From the NCBI RefSeq assembly GCF_030445035.2, contig NC_080701.1, positions 27,744,798-27,808,797 on the forward strand: 64,000 nt of DNA, given 5' to 3'. The notes beneath the pieces are model-generated. The model ran no database searches. It was not told where the DNA came from and worked only from the letters and a program-made list of their open reading frames with translations. This DNA comes from Dasypus novemcinctus. Its lineage: Eukaryota; Chordata; Mammalia; Cingulata; Dasypodidae. This document shows positions 1 to 11,068 of this stretch, piece after piece (positions within the stretch are counted from its first letter, which is position 1; the number at the start of each line of letters is the position of its first letter). The position numbers and the translations under genes were made by a program.

Positions 1-49
1 CTGCATACTCAATGAATACAGTTTTCCTCCCTTCTTATCCCTTTTCCTT

Positions 50-560
50 TACTTTTTCATAGACTTTATTTTTTAGAGCAGTTCTAGGTTTACAGAAAAA
101 TTGTGCAGGAAGTAGAGGGAATTCGCACATGCCCCTCTTGGGTGCGCCTCTTGCATTAGTGTGGTGCATTTGTTATGTTTTGATGACCCAACATTGAAAC
201 ATTATAATGAACTGAAGTCCATAGTTTCCATCAGGGTTCCCTCCTTGTGTTGTACCCTTCTAGGGGTTTTGACAAAAGCATAATGTCATGTACCCACCAT
301 GACAGTATCGTAGTGAATTGTTTCACTGCCTAAAATCGCCCTGTTCTCCACTTATTTTCTATGGCTTTTTACCCATTTGTCCCCAAAGCACCATCAACAT
401 ACCTGCACACACAGTTACTCATATACGTACTCTTTCTCACACTCTTTTCTCCAGGGCATGGAGTCTAGTGAGGATCACACTTAAAAGTTCTCTGAGACCG
501 TTCAGACAGGTAGCAGTGGTGTTTCCATCGCCCCGTGCTCAGCCACCTCGGAGCATTTAT
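50..560 (-). repeat. L1 3'-UTR-like fragment, antisense
   Basis: Begins with a T-rich block, then TTTTAGAGCAGTTCTAGGTT and later CACCATGACAGTATCGTAGTG, the common eutherian L1 3'-region pattern read backwards. Edges approximate. Related sequence recurs at 14990-16850 and 25445-26060. Confidence 0.6.
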
Positions 561-574
561 TTCTTGCATTATAG

Positions 575-720
575 ATAGTTTTAGTTATGCACGGCAGACG
601 GAGAATTTCTCAAGGGCAGAAACATCTTGTTCATTTTTAAAGGTTTCCAGAGAGTATTTCATGCATTGTATGCTGTCAACAAATGTTTGTCGAGTGACTG
701 AAGAAATGCATGAGTAAATG
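575..720 (+). repeat. L2 LINE 3' end
   Basis: Old L2 tail pattern: TTTCTCAAGGGCAGAAAC followed by CAACAAATGTTTGTCGAGTG and a degenerate ATGAGTAAATGA ending, which corresponds to the L2 3' tetramer region (GAATGAATGAATG). Confidence 0.55.
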
Positions 721-1359
721 AAAAGGATGTTTGGAGGGGGACCTCAGAACAATTCTTGCTTTGCCTTTTCGAGAAGCTTCACCTAGTCCTTAAAGAGTGA
801 AGACCTGATCCATCTCTGTTTCATTTCTTGAAAACAGGAAGTGTTTTGAATAGACTTACAATTACCAGGGAGGGATCCAGCAAAGATGTTGCTAGAAAAA
901 GGAGAATGCTTTTCACCCAGGCTCAGCGGGTGACCCTCTCCTGATTCTGGGATGGATTTTTTCCCAGCTGCACTCATGGTTCTAAAGCACAGTTTCTCTG
1001 GGCTTGCCTCTTTGGGTGTGCTTTTATTCTACCCTGGCAGAGGAAGCGAAAGCCTGATTTGGCAGGTTGGCGAAAGTGGTCTTTCATGTAAAGAGAATCT
1101 CGTCATTGGTAGGTGCTGAATCAGTCTGCAGGCGCTGCAGCGGTTAGCGGGCGCTCAGCTGTCAGCACACACTGTAGCGTGCCTCACCTCTGTTCTCTGC
1201 CCCTTGCCTGCTTCTAAGAGCTCTGCCAACCCAGCTGGGTTCCCTAGGCAGCCCAGATCTTTCTTCCACAGAAAAGAAACCGAGAATTCTCAGGTCAGAG
1301 CCCGTGAGCAGGGTGAGCGCTGCATGCCCCTGGCCAGGGTCCATATTCGCTTCCCGGAT

Positions 1360-1975
1360 ATTTCTTCCATCCAGAATTCTCTTCTTCCTCCTTGCCACCT
1401 TTCTAAATCCTGTCCATCCTTCAAGTCCTCACTCATTCTACTGACCCCCCAGGACTGTCGTGCTTTCTGAATTCCCTGTACTTATTGGGGTCGCAAGGTG
1501 TCTGATTATTTTATTTGAGCTCATTTTGTTTCTCAAGTAAGTTTATTTTTTTAAAGGTTTACTTATTTATTTCTCCCCCAACCCCTCGTTTTGTGCTTGC
1601 TGACTGCTCTCTGCATCTGTGTGTTGTGTGCTTGTCTTCTTTTTAGGAGGCACCGAGAACTGAACCCAGACTATCCCAGGTGGAAGGGAGGCGCCTAACT
1701 GCTTGAGCCACCTCCACTCCTTCTTGTTGTGTCTCTGTGTCTCTTTGTTGTGTCATCTCGTTGCATCAGCTTGTTACACCAGCCTGTTGTGTCAGTTCAC
1801 TGTCTTGCTCGTCTTCTTTAGGAGGCACTGGGAACCAAACCTGGCACCTCCCATGGGTAGGTGGGCACCCAAGTGCTTGAGCCACATCCACTTCCCTCTC
1901 CGGTAAGTTTTTGAGGGCAGGAGTCATAGCTTTTATTTCTTTGGATTTCTTTCAGAAACCCCGGCAAGACAGTCA
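1360..1975 (+). repeat. L2 LINE 3' fragment interrupted by a SINE
   Basis: The left part (1360-1544) is CT-rich with L2-like TTCAAGTCCTCACTCA; the right part (1903-1975) resumes with TTTTTGAGGGCAGGAGTCAT, the L2 'stop-region' pattern. The SINE at 1545-1902 lies between them, flanked by GTAAGTTT. Confidence 0.55.
1545..1902 (-). repeat. Xenarthran tRNA-derived SINE (DAS-like), antisense, two head modules
   Basis: Read on the - strand it has two tRNA-like heads, each with a B-box-like GGTTTGGTTCCCAGTGCC or GGTTCAGTTCTCGG-type block, and a CAGACACAGAGAGCAGTCAG tail ending in A-rich DNA. GTAAGTTT occurs on both sides (1537-1544 and 1903-1910), an 8-bp target-site duplication inside an older L2. 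Confidence 0.75.
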
Positions 1976-1984
1976 CTCCTTTTT

Positions 1985-2270
1985 TCAAAAAATTTTTTAA
2001 TGTGATAATATATTTACAACTGAGAATTTCCCATTTTAACCACTTTCAAAGGTACAGTTCCGTGGTATTCATTGCATTCACAGTGAGTGTGTGCAATGTG
2101 ACCCCCATCCATTACCCAAACTTTTCAATTATCCCAAACAGAAACTTTGCACCCATTAAGCAAAAATTCCCCCTTCTTCCCAACCGCTCCCTGGCCTCTG
2201 GTAACCTGTAATCTACCTTCTGTCTTGATGAATATACTTATTCTAGGTATTTCATATAAGTCACTCCCTT
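1985..2270 (-). repeat. L1 3' end, antisense
   Basis: Carries CCCATTTTAACCACTTTCAA, GGTACAGTTCCGTGG and GCACCCATTAAGC, which are the reverse complement of the common old-L1 3' end (TGGTTAAAATGG... region). Confidence 0.7.
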
Positions 2271-2564
2271 TTTTGATGTCATTATAAAAAGCATCAAAGA
2301 AATTGGTCCCTGCAATTATAGCATAGAGATTTCTGGAAAGTTCTGATGCAGATTATTGGTTTGGGGTTTGAGGAAAGAAGCCAACACAGAGATTAAGGAA
2401 CAAAATGGAAGGGCATGCAAAATATCTAAAGATCACGAAGTAACCTCCCACCAGTAGACTCTTTCCATTAACTTGCGTCCAGACAACTATCCTCAAAATT
2501 ATATATTTCCATACACAGATACATCAATTTATATATCTACACATAGACGTACATTTGTGTACAC

Positions 2565-2956
2565 TGTTATGGATCGAGTCACGTCCTCCATGAAAGCTTG
2601 TTCACTTCCTAACCTAGTCTCGTGGACGTGTAGTCTTTCGTTAACAGGGTCTTAGAAGATGCTGTTAGTTAAGGTGACACCAACCTGAATCAGAATGGAG
2701 CGCTTGTAAGTGGGAAATATGGACACGGTGGGAGACAGAGGGGGAGAGAGATGGCCCTGTGATGAGGTCAGAGATTGAATTAGGGATTGTCAGCCAGACA
2801 CCACAAGATTGCAGCAGACTTCAGAAGACGAACGAGCCTGCCAACAGCTGGAGTTTGGACTTCTGATCTCCAAAACTGAGAGACAACAAATTCCTGCTGT
2901 GTAAGCCAAGTAGTCTGTGGTACTTTGTTATAGCAACTCTGGAAAATTAATGTACA
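2565..2956 (+). repeat. MaLR (MLT1-like) LTR
   Basis: Starts TGTTATGGATCGAGTCACGT and ends near GTCTGTGGTACTTTGTTATA followed by GCAACTCTGG and ACA, the start and end pattern of MLT1-type LTRs. The polyadenylation region reads GAGAGACAACAAATTCCTGC, a decayed AATAAA context. It looks like a solo LTR. Confidence 0.6.
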
Positions 2957-2972
2957 CACACACACACACATA
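2951..2972. repeat. CA microsatellite
   Basis: Short run of about nine CA units directly after the MaLR LTR. Confidence 0.8.
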
Positions 2973-3060
2973 AAAAAATTACATATAAATGCACACAAGG
3001 GGCGAGGTGTCCAGGATAACTGAAATCAGAGAGGAGAAAAGGAGAAGTCCTGAAGGTACC

Positions 3061-3715
3061 TGTATTAGCCAGCCAAAGGGGTACTGATGCAAAATACCAG
3101 AAATCTATTGGCTTCTTTAAAGGGTATTTATTTGGGGTAGGAGCTTACAGATACCAGGCCATAATGCATAAGTTACTTCCCTCACCAAAGTCTATTTCCA
3201 CGTGTTGGAGAAAGATGGCTGCCGACGTCTGCGAGGGCTCAGGCTTCCTGGGTTCCTCTCTTCCCGGGTCTTGCTTCTGTCTGGGCTCAGGTCCTCTGGT
3301 TTCTCCACAAGGTCATCTGTAGACTGTCAGGCAATAGATTCTGTCAGTCTCTCCCTGGGGTTTCTGCTGTATCTAAGGAGCCATCTCTATTCCTCTGTGT
3401 TCTTCTCCTGGCTCAGGTCCTCTCTTCATGGGGCTGGCTTCTCTTTCCTCTGTGAGCTTACTTCCCAGGGCTCCAGCTCAAGACTCCAGCATCAAATTCC
3501 AAATCAAAACTCCAACATCAAAATCTTCCAACTCTGTCCTTTGCCATGTCTTTTATCTGTGAGTTCCTACCCACCAAGGGGCAGGGTCTTAACACCCTAC
3601 TGAAATGGCCCAAACAAAGCCCTAATCGTAATTTAATCATGCCCAGGTATAGACCAGTTTACAAACATAATCCAATATCTATTTTTGGAACTCATAACTA
3701 TAGCGAACTACTACA
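3061..3715 (-). repeat. Solo LTR (ERVL-like), with 5-bp target-site duplication
   Basis: 655-bp element starting TGTATTAGCCAGCC and ending CGAACTACTACA on the + strand, flanked on both sides by GTACC (3056-3060 and 3716-3720). On the - strand it starts TGTAGTAG, ends TAATACA, and carries CCCCAAATAAATACCC, an AATAAA polyadenylation signal close to the 3' end. A related copy lies at 10398-10998 in the opposite orientation. The 5-bp duplication fits class III (ERVL) elements. No internal viral sequence is present. Confidence 0.75.
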
Positions 3716-4321
3716 GTACCTATATCTGCTTCCTGTTTTTTTCCCCTTGCGATGGGAAAGGTGAAACACAGTCATGGCGATTCTTTGTCATTCCCTCAGG
3801 CAGTCATATCACCAGATGGTAAAAACAAGAGAATGGCTTGTTACCTCTGTTCCTTCCATCTTTAGACTCTTTGTGTTTGGTGCCCACAAGAAGAGAGACT
3901 TGTCGTCCAGGAGTCTAGCCTTGCCCTCTCTGGATTTTCCTTTCTTGTCTGTAAAACGGAAGTGACGTTTCCCCTACTTTCTTATAACACGGAGGGAAGC
4001 ACCAGTGCCCTCCCGTGAAACTACACTGCCCCCGTGGGCTGGCCCCGTGGGCGATTAGACCATGGCTCCCTGTATCTGAGTTTTGATTTATCAGATGGTG
4101 TGTATTTAAATTTAAATTTCAGTGATTTCCTGGTAAGAAAAATACAAATACAGGCAACCACGACTCCCAACCAGAAATGTCCCGGAGCCCCAGCACTGCT
4201 CTCTCAGCTGTCGCTGGGTGTACTTCAGATTTCTTGTGCACTTGACAGAGAAGTTCATTGTTTTGGCCTTGCCTGCAAATGTGAAAACAGGAACCAGACA
4301 TGCGTGTGCTTTGTTTTCTAG

Positions 4322-4423
4322 GGAGGTGTGCATCCAACAGGATGGGAGAATTCATCTCACGGTTGTTTACTTTGGGAAAGAACAAATGAACGAGGTCAAA
4401 GGAATACTGGAAAACACTTCTAA
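4322..4423 (+). CDS. CSGALNACT1: CSGALNACT1 internal coding exon (102 bp)
   Basis: First coding exon in the window. The acceptor is a pyrimidine-rich stretch ending TTTTCTAG at 4321. The first base completes a split Arg codon, then the frame reads [19 protein letters not shown] and ends ENTS plus AA of a split Lys codon. The donor is GTGAGT at 4424. This matches the start of the conserved CHGN glycosyltransferase domain of human CSGALNACT1 (REMCIEQDGR... in my recollection), with conservative changes such as Ile for Val in GRIHLTV. The frame runs into TGA just after the donor, as expected of an intron. The exon before it would carry the conserved segment ending in FMQNF; I looked for it in 1-4321 and did not find it. 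Confidence 0.93.
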   Translation, partial: GGVHPTGWENSSHGCLLWERTNERGQRNTGKHF

Positions 4424-5434
4424 GTGAGTATGAGATGAAACCGTAATACGGTGTCATGGTAACCGGGCTCAAAAGTTACTCCTCCAAGGCTGGCACTTCT
4501 GCTTAGCTTTGTTTTCCTTAACGTGGTGGGAGAACTGGGAGGTGGATGGTTGCTGGCGGCGTGTTAGGGAGATTCCGCCCCCTCCTTCCCCGGAGACCAC
4601 CCTGCCTGACGCTGGTCCTCATTGTGCCGGGAGTGATGCATTTGACAGTCAAGACAAACTGCCCTGAGCACCAAGGGTGGCCGGCGCGGGCTGCTTTGGG
4701 CTTCCGCATGCCTGGTCAGAGCCGCGCTCAGCACCGCAGGTTTTGGCACTCCGCAGCAGAGGGCGAGTTAGGGAGGACACAGCTGTTTACTGCGTTCCCT
4801 CTGCAAGGCTAAGTGCGATAGCCGTGTTGGGATCCGATCCACTTAGCTAAGGGTCTCATCCTTTTGCTTGCCGTTCATTATGCATTTCGACAGATTACGG
4901 GGGAAGCCGGAAGTGAATGCCGGGCCTGGGTCCTTGGTTAAAACCTATTCCATTGAACAGAAATCATTTCACCCAAGACTTTAGAACTAGAGATATTTGT
5001 ACCTAGTTGAACAGATGCAGGAGGAATAAATGTATCAAAAACAGCATATCTGGATTTCACCCCCATCCCCACCCCCTGAAAAAGATCGATGGTACTTTCT
5101 CTCAGTGGGGAAGCCAGAGTGGCCCTGCCACGCTCTCCCCAAGCTTGCCAGTGAGATTTGCAGGGCTCCAGTGAAATATTCAAATGGATAGTTACTTCAC
5201 AAGTGAAGCTCTGAGGGCTGTGAATACACAGTGGCAGAAATAGTCTGAATAGAGCCATACGGTTTAAATCTGTTGCGAGTCTCTCATAAATGCTACCCGG
5301 GTGACTGCCAGTTGAAAGATCAGATTCCAAGATTGACTATACTTTTTTGCATTTATTTTCATGGTTTGTTACTGATTTAGTGTTAATGGGTACTAGACCA
5401 GAATGCTAGCTATAATTATTCAAACATTCTAAAG

Positions 5435-5602
5435 CAAAGATCAGCAAACTATAGCCAGCTGGTGAAATGTATTTATAGATGGTTTCTGGTTACTTTTATG
5501 CTACAACTGCAGAGTGGAATAGTTGCAAGGAAACTATGTATGATTCGCAACACTAAACTATTTACTCTCTGACCCTGTATGGAAAAAGCTTGCTGATTCC
5601 TG
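5435..5602. mobile_element. hAT-type nonautonomous DNA transposon with 8-bp duplication
   Basis: 168-bp element containing ATCAGCAAACTATAGCCAGC and CTACAACTGCAGAGTGGAAT and ending GCTTGCTGATTCCTG, the pattern of a very common mammalian hAT family (CAGTGGTCAGCAAAC ... GACCCCTG ends). TTCTAAAG flanks it exactly on both sides (5427-5434 and 5603-5610), the 8-bp duplication expected of hAT transposition. Confidence 0.7.
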
Positions 5603-6589
5603 TTCTAAAGCAATAAGGAATTAATAGTTTAAAACTAGCAGCAACCTAAAGCTATGGGCCCTGTTTAAGAGAGTTCAAAGTACGTGAAATAAAAATTTCT
5701 CCACTCTAATGCATTGCAATAGCCACCTCATCTATGCTTAGGAATGAGGAGCATGAAATATTAAATTTCATGACCTCTGCCCAGTAGGTAGATTTCAGCA
5801 GCTCTGGAAATACCTATCCCTGGGCATAGATTTTTTTTTTTAAGCTTCCAGATGATTCTACTATACAGCCAGGATTGAGAACTCTTGTCCAAGAGCTGTT
5901 GGCACAAGGCAGTGGCTTCCCATGAGTGGCCTTGACTGCAGCCAGCTGCCCCATTCCAGTATTTTTAAGTAGCTATCCAGGTGGCTCTGAAGTGCTTCTG
6001 TCCTACTGGGTCCAGCATGAGACCTTTCACAGCACTTCAAAGAATGACCAGACATTTGCTAATTGATGGGTATAACCAAATGTATGTACATCGATGGGTA
6101 AACGGAAGACCAACTTAGGAACTGTAATGTGAAATAACCCTTTGTAATGATTAGAATGCTTAGATGCACTTAGCAAGCACTCTCTCGGTATCAAGTTACC
6201 TAACAAGCTGAATTATCAATCAGAAGGTAGCTCAAAGAATGTATAAAATTTGAACAAGAAAAGTAAAATGTGAGTGGTAGGGAAGGCTTGCCTAAAACTT
6301 GGGAAAACTTCCAGAGATTAACCTACCCCAAAACAGAGCACTTCAGGGAAGAGACTGAATTGATTTGTGTCTTAAAGTAGCCCTACCCGTGACTTTGGCC
6401 CCCATTTTTCCATGTTGATATCCTCATCTGTTAACACGTGCTGACTGCAGTTTGTCACTGAAGCTTTGGAAATGAGAGAGTCCCTGCCTTTGATCAGACC
6501 AGCTCTTAGAGGAATGCCCTGCAGCCAGCCTGAGTGGACCTCACACTGCCACACGGCAACTCCACCTTCCAGACGAAGCTTCCTAATTC

Positions 6590-7025
6590 ACCCATTGCTT
6601 AGCCTGGCACCTCAACTGCCTCTTACTTCCTTCTCCCCTTGCCTTCATGACTTACGCACGCCATGCACGCCCTCTGCGATTGGTAGGATGTGGTTTGTCC
6701 CCTTTGTCTTCTCTTCTTGGAATTCCCCTTCACCTGTCTTCTGCTTACTTAAACCTTCCTACCCTTCTATGCTCACCCAAGATCCCCTTTCTGGAACTCT
6801 TCCTGTCTCAGTCCTCTCCTCTCTGCACTTTGAATATACTCACTCTCAGCACCTCTTGCATTTGGCACTTAGCCTAGGATTGGGCTATTTCTGTTTCTTT
6901 CCATTGCCCTAACTTTGCAACTAGATCATAAACTGCTTAATGAGTGGGACTCTATCTCATTCCTCTTTGTAACTCCAGCACTTTGCACAATGCCTCACAT
7001 AGAAATGTTCAATGTTCATTCAGAT
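6590..7025 (+). repeat. L2 LINE 3' region
   Basis: CT-rich coding remnant followed by CTAGATCATAAACTGCTTAA, GTGGGACTCTATCTCATTCC, CCAGCACTTTGCACAATGCC and CACATAGAAATGTTCAATG, the L2 3'-UTR pattern in sense. Confidence 0.65.
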
Positions 7026-7139
7026 CATGCCAGATATATGGTGAACTTATATATCACAAGCATCTTTTTTATCTTAAGATGGTAAAACTTTTGTTCAGGG
7101 GCATCGTAATTTTGGAAAGTAATAAATATTATTTACAGG

Positions 7140-7330
7140 AAATGCCTTAGCTACTATTCACAGCGACCTTAAATGGGTGTTGTTATCAGTCCCATTTTAT
7201 GGATGAGGGAACTGAGGCTTAGAGAGATTGCTCAGGATGCCATTCCTGCCACAGAGGTGAGCCAGGATCTGGAACCCACACTGTGCAGGCCCAAGGCTCA
7301 CAGATTTAACATTGTGCCCAACTTCTATCC
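7140..7330 (-). repeat. MIR SINE, antisense
   Basis: Core CCCATTTTATGGATGAGGGA and ACTGAGGCTTAGAGAG is the reverse complement of the MIR core, followed by AGCCAGGATCTGGAACCC. Confidence 0.75.
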
Positions 7331-7522
7331 CAGTATGCTCCTTCCGCAAAGCCGTAATTGTTAGTCGAAGGTAGTAAGATTTGAAATCAAACTAAAATTT
7401 ATTTCACTGGGAAATCAGTATTGTGATTAAACTTTTCTAAATCCTGTTAAATGCATCTATTTTAAGAGCATCTTTCAAATTCTGGTTTAATGATTTTTAA
7501 AGATGTGTGCAGTGTTTTATGG

Positions 7523-7566
7523 TCTCTCGCCCTAGGTTTTCTTGTCTCTCGCCCTAGGTTTTCTTG
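7523..7566. repeat. 22-bp perfect tandem duplication
   Basis: The 22-base unit beginning TCTCTCGCCCTAGG occurs twice in direct succession without a mismatch (7523-7544, 7545-7566). Confidence 0.9.
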
Positions 7567-7947
7567 TACTCAGTTGGGCTGTAAATTTCAGTTGGTTGCT
7601 GTAGATCAGTGTTTTGCACACTCCAGTTTGTGATTCATTAGTGGGTTTTTAAAAAAATCAACTTAACTGAGTCACATCTAGTGTTTTTTTAAAAATTGAA
7701 ATAGAATAGGATAGAAAATAGAGTGAATCACAGATGGTAAGGATACATATTGTTTCACGGAACTTTTATTTCTCTGTGTGTCTGTATGGAGTCATGCTAT
7801 GTAATACATTCCTTTGTATAAAATGCAGTCAAAATATTGGAAAACCATTTCTATAGGTAATAGCATTAATCAGTGTTCTATACCTGATTCTTATTCCACT
7901 GATTTTTCTATGCCATGGTTTGGTTAATCTCAGATTAAATCCTACCT

Positions 7948-8563
7948 CAGTGGTTCTCAAATTTAAATGTGCTTTGGTATCACCTGGGGTGATTTTAAAA
8001 ATGCAGATTCCGGGAAGCAGATTTGGCTCAACTGATAGAGAATCTGCCGACCACATGGGAGGTCCAGGGTTCAAACCCAGGGCCTCCTGACCCGTGTGAT
8101 GAGCTGATCCACGCGCAGTGCTTATGTGCACAAGGAGTGCTGTGCCATGCAGTAGTGTACCCCGCATAGGGGAGTCCCACGCACAAGGAGTGCACCCTGT
8201 AAAGAGAGCCACCCAGCCAAAAAAGGTGCAGCCTGCCCAGGAGCGGTGCCGCACACACGGAGAGCTGACACAGCAAGGTGATGCTACAAAAAGAGACACA
8301 GATTCCCAGTGCCGCTGACAAGAATACAAGCAGACACAGAAGAACACACGGTGAATGGACACAGAGAGCAGACAATGGGGGAGGGGAGAGGAGAGCAATA
8401 AATAAAAAATAAATCTTTAAAAAAAAAAATTTGCCAATTCCTGGGACCCAGCCCCAGAAATTCTGAGTCAATAGGCCCGAAATGCCTGGAAGCCACACTA
8501 AGAACAAGTTCCACGTGTGGTGCTGATGTCTGTGGCCCATGACTTAAACTTGGAGAAATATTG
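7948..8563 (+). mobile_element. MER5A-like hAT element split by a SINE
   Basis: Starts CAGTGGTTCTCAAATTTAAA, continues GTATCACCTGGGGTGATTTT to 8011, then resumes after the SINE with CCAGCCCCAGAAATTCTGAG, and ends ACTTGGAGAAATATTG. This is the MER5A order and orientation. Confidence 0.75.
8012..8431 (+). repeat. Long DAS-like SINE inside MER5A
   Basis: Starts GGGAAGCAGATTTGGCTCAA, has a B-box-like GGTTCAAACCC, a long body with CAAGGAGTGC and AGCTGACACAGCAA, a tail ACACAGAGAGCAGACAATGG, and ends in AATAAATCTTTAAAAA. The flanks TGCAGATTCC (8002-8011) and TGCCAATTCC (8432-8441) are an 8/10 duplication. Confidence 0.8.
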
Positions 8564-8607
8564 ACCTAAGTAGATATTTGTTTCAAGCTGTTTTAGGGAA
8601 TAAAAAA

Positions 8608-8712
8608 ATTTCCAGCAGAGTGGAAACCACTCAGTGGTTGAGTGCCTGCCTTACATGTATGAGATCCTGGGTTCAATCCCCGTTACCTCCTTAAAAAAGA
8701 AAGAAAAAAATT
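8608..8712 (+). repeat. Short tRNA-like SINE monomer
   Basis: CCACTCAGTGGTTGAGTGCC and CCTGGGTTCAATCCCCGTTA followed by an A-rich tail; a single tRNA-like head without the long body. Confidence 0.7.
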
Positions 8713-9519
8713 CTAGCTGGTAAATGAATTGGTATGAACTGTCATTTACTGTATTAGTAATTCATCTTTTGTTCAGTCACGAGGATACAAAAGCATCTTT
8801 CAGAGGAATTATCTCTGAGATTGAGGGGCTAGAAATGAAACACCGTCCTACCACTAAAAGTGTGTAACAGTAAGAAAGGGTATTTTTTTTGTGGTTGGGG
8901 CCTGCCTTGCCAAAGTGTGTGTCAATATTCCCTGCCTCTTTTGAAAGAATTTGTATGGCAAGTACGCCCAGGAAGACTTTATGAGGACAACCCAGAACAA
9001 AATTTGGTTTTCCTGAAGTTAGAGCAGAACTGTTGCTTTGCTTTAATTTTTTTCTAAAGCAGGAAAACTTAAAAATAATCGTATTTGCTAAAATGAAAGA
9101 AACTATCCGTGAATCCTTCCAAGGCAGATGAAGAGTCTTGGGCCCTGGGAAGGTGAGGCAGGGGGTAGCACCTCACAGGCTAAAGTTGGCATCTCAGGCC
9201 TGTGGCTTTCTCACCCTGGCATTTCCCAGGGAAGGGAGTAAGCACGATTCTGCTCGGTGTGCCAGCTCTTTATGGAGATGGGCCTGTGCTTTGTGGCATT
9301 CTCAATTGTTCTTTGGAGGTTTTGAATATGGCCTGTAGATTAGATGACAGTTATTGAGACAGTGCTGCATTTCCTGAGGGTGGTTACTTTATTGTGGTTA
9401 TAACGGAGAGCGCCTTGGCTCTTGGGAGACACATGCTGAAGTCTTGAGGGGGAAGTGCCAGGATATCTGCAGCTAAATCTCAGATGGTTCAGAGAAAAAG
9501 AGAAAGCAAAATATGGCAC

Positions 9520-10185
9520 GATGTTAGCAGCTGGTGAATGTAGACAAATTTAACAACAAACTTTACACCTTAAGATGCTAAAAGAAGAATAAACTAAACA
9601 GAAAGCCGCAGAAGGGAGGAGATGATGGAGACGAAAGTGGAAATAAATGAACTAGAGAACAGAATATCAACAAAATCAAAAGATGGTTCTTTGAAAAGAT
9701 CGACGAAATTGACGAATGTTTAGTTAGGCTGATCAAGAAAAAAGAAGACTCAAATAACTAAAATCAGGAATGAAAGATGGGACCTTACAAAAATAAAACA
9801 TAAGGGAATACAATGAACAATGGTATGCCAATTTCAGAAGTTTATAGTACGTGCCCTTCTAGGGAGGTGAAATACACTAATTCTTAGAAAGACACATACT
9901 ATAAACTTCGGAAATTGACTCAAGAAGAAATAGAAAATTGGAGTAGACCTGTAGCAAGTAAATATATTAGCAATAAAAAAAAAAAATCCATAAAGAAAAC
10001 CAATGCCTAGATGTCCTCACTCGTGAGCTCTGCCAAAGGTTTAAAGAAGAATTACTACCAGTTCTTCTCAAACTCTTCATAAATACCAGTTCTTCACCAA
10101 AAATAGAAGAGGGAACATTTCTCAATTCATTTTATGAGGCCAGTATCACTCTGATATTTAAACCAAAGACATCACAAGAAAACAA
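9520..10185 (+). repeat. L1 ORF2 fragment, decayed
   Basis: Contains recognisable L1 ORF2 blocks: TTTGAAAAGATCGACGAAAT, GGCTGATCAAGAAAAAAGAA, AATCAGGAATGAAAGATGGG, TTCTTCTCAAACTCTTC and TCATTTTATGAGGCCAGTAT. Many frameshifts and stops; the downstream half is missing. Confidence 0.75.
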
Positions 10186-10397
10186 AACTACTTTTATTAA
10201 AAACATATGTGTGCTGTGTGCCATGTCTTATCTTGACTCTCCCTAATCAAGCAGTCCTTGGATTCCTTGTATGTCCCTGCGGCACCTGCTGGGCACACTG
10301 TCACTCTGTGGAACTGAACTGAATATGCTGCTGAGGAGTAGCTTGTTTAAGACTCAAAGGAAAAGCATGGGCTGAGTAGCCACCGCGCACTGGATAC

Positions 10398-10998
10398 TGT
10401 AGCAGTTTGGCATTATTTATGCAATCCAAAAGTAGATATTGGACTGGTCTGTTCCTCTGGGTGTATTAGATTATATTCGATTCAGAGGTTTCATTTTTAC
10501 TTGATTAAATTATAATTAGGGCTTTGCTTCAGCCATGTCAGTAGGATGTTGAGTTCCCGCCCCCTTGGTGGGCAGGGACTCAGAGAAAACGACAGGGCCA
10601 AGGAAAGAGTTTTTTCGTTTTGATACTGGAGCCCCAGGGAGAGAGCTGAGCTGTTCACCTGATAGCTTACAGCTGGCCTTGTGCAAGGGCAGAGCAGCTG
10701 AGCCCAGAGAGAAATGAGCCCTGGAAAGAGAGATGAGCCTTAAGCCAGCCTACAGCTGAGATCAGAAGAACCTGGGACCACGGAGCCTTAAGAGGGAAGA
10801 GGAAGGCTGAACCCTGGCGGACATCACCCGCCATTAACAAGTGGCAACAGACGCTGGGTGAGAAAGTACCTCCTGTGGTACCTTGAGTTGGATTCTTAGG
10901 GCCTGGTGACTGTAAGCTTCTACCCCAAATAAATACCCTTTATAAAAGCCAAGAGAGTTCTGGTACTTTGCATCTGCACCCCTTGGGCTGACTGATAC
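10398..10998 (+). repeat. LTR of the same family as 3061-3715
   Basis: Starts TGTAGCAGTTTGGCATTATT and ends near GGGCTGACTGATACG. It shares with the other copy (in opposite orientation) AGTAGATATTGGACTGG, AATTATAATTAGGGCTTTG, CCCCTTGGTGGGCAGG and TACCCCAAATAAATACCC, and carries AATAAA at 10928-10933. No exact flanking duplication was found, so it looks older or recombined. Confidence 0.7.
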
Positions 10999-11068
10999 GG
11001 TACCCTGTTGGGATAGCTCATGCCCAGCCTTGCTAGAGGAGACCCAGATGCTGGTGCACCTGTGAGCC

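Larger units (their letters stand above)
1..4321 (+). other. Intron upstream of first visible CSGALNACT1 exon (3' part)
   Basis: No coding exon recognised. It holds an antisense L1 3'-UTR-like piece (about 50-560), an L2 3' end (about 575-720), an L2 piece split by a SINE (1360-1975), a second antisense L1 3' fragment (1985-2270), a MaLR-like LTR (2565-2956), a CA repeat, and a solo LTR with target-site duplication (3061-3715). I recognise nothing in 721-1360, 2271-2560 or 3721-4321. Confidence 0.8.
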
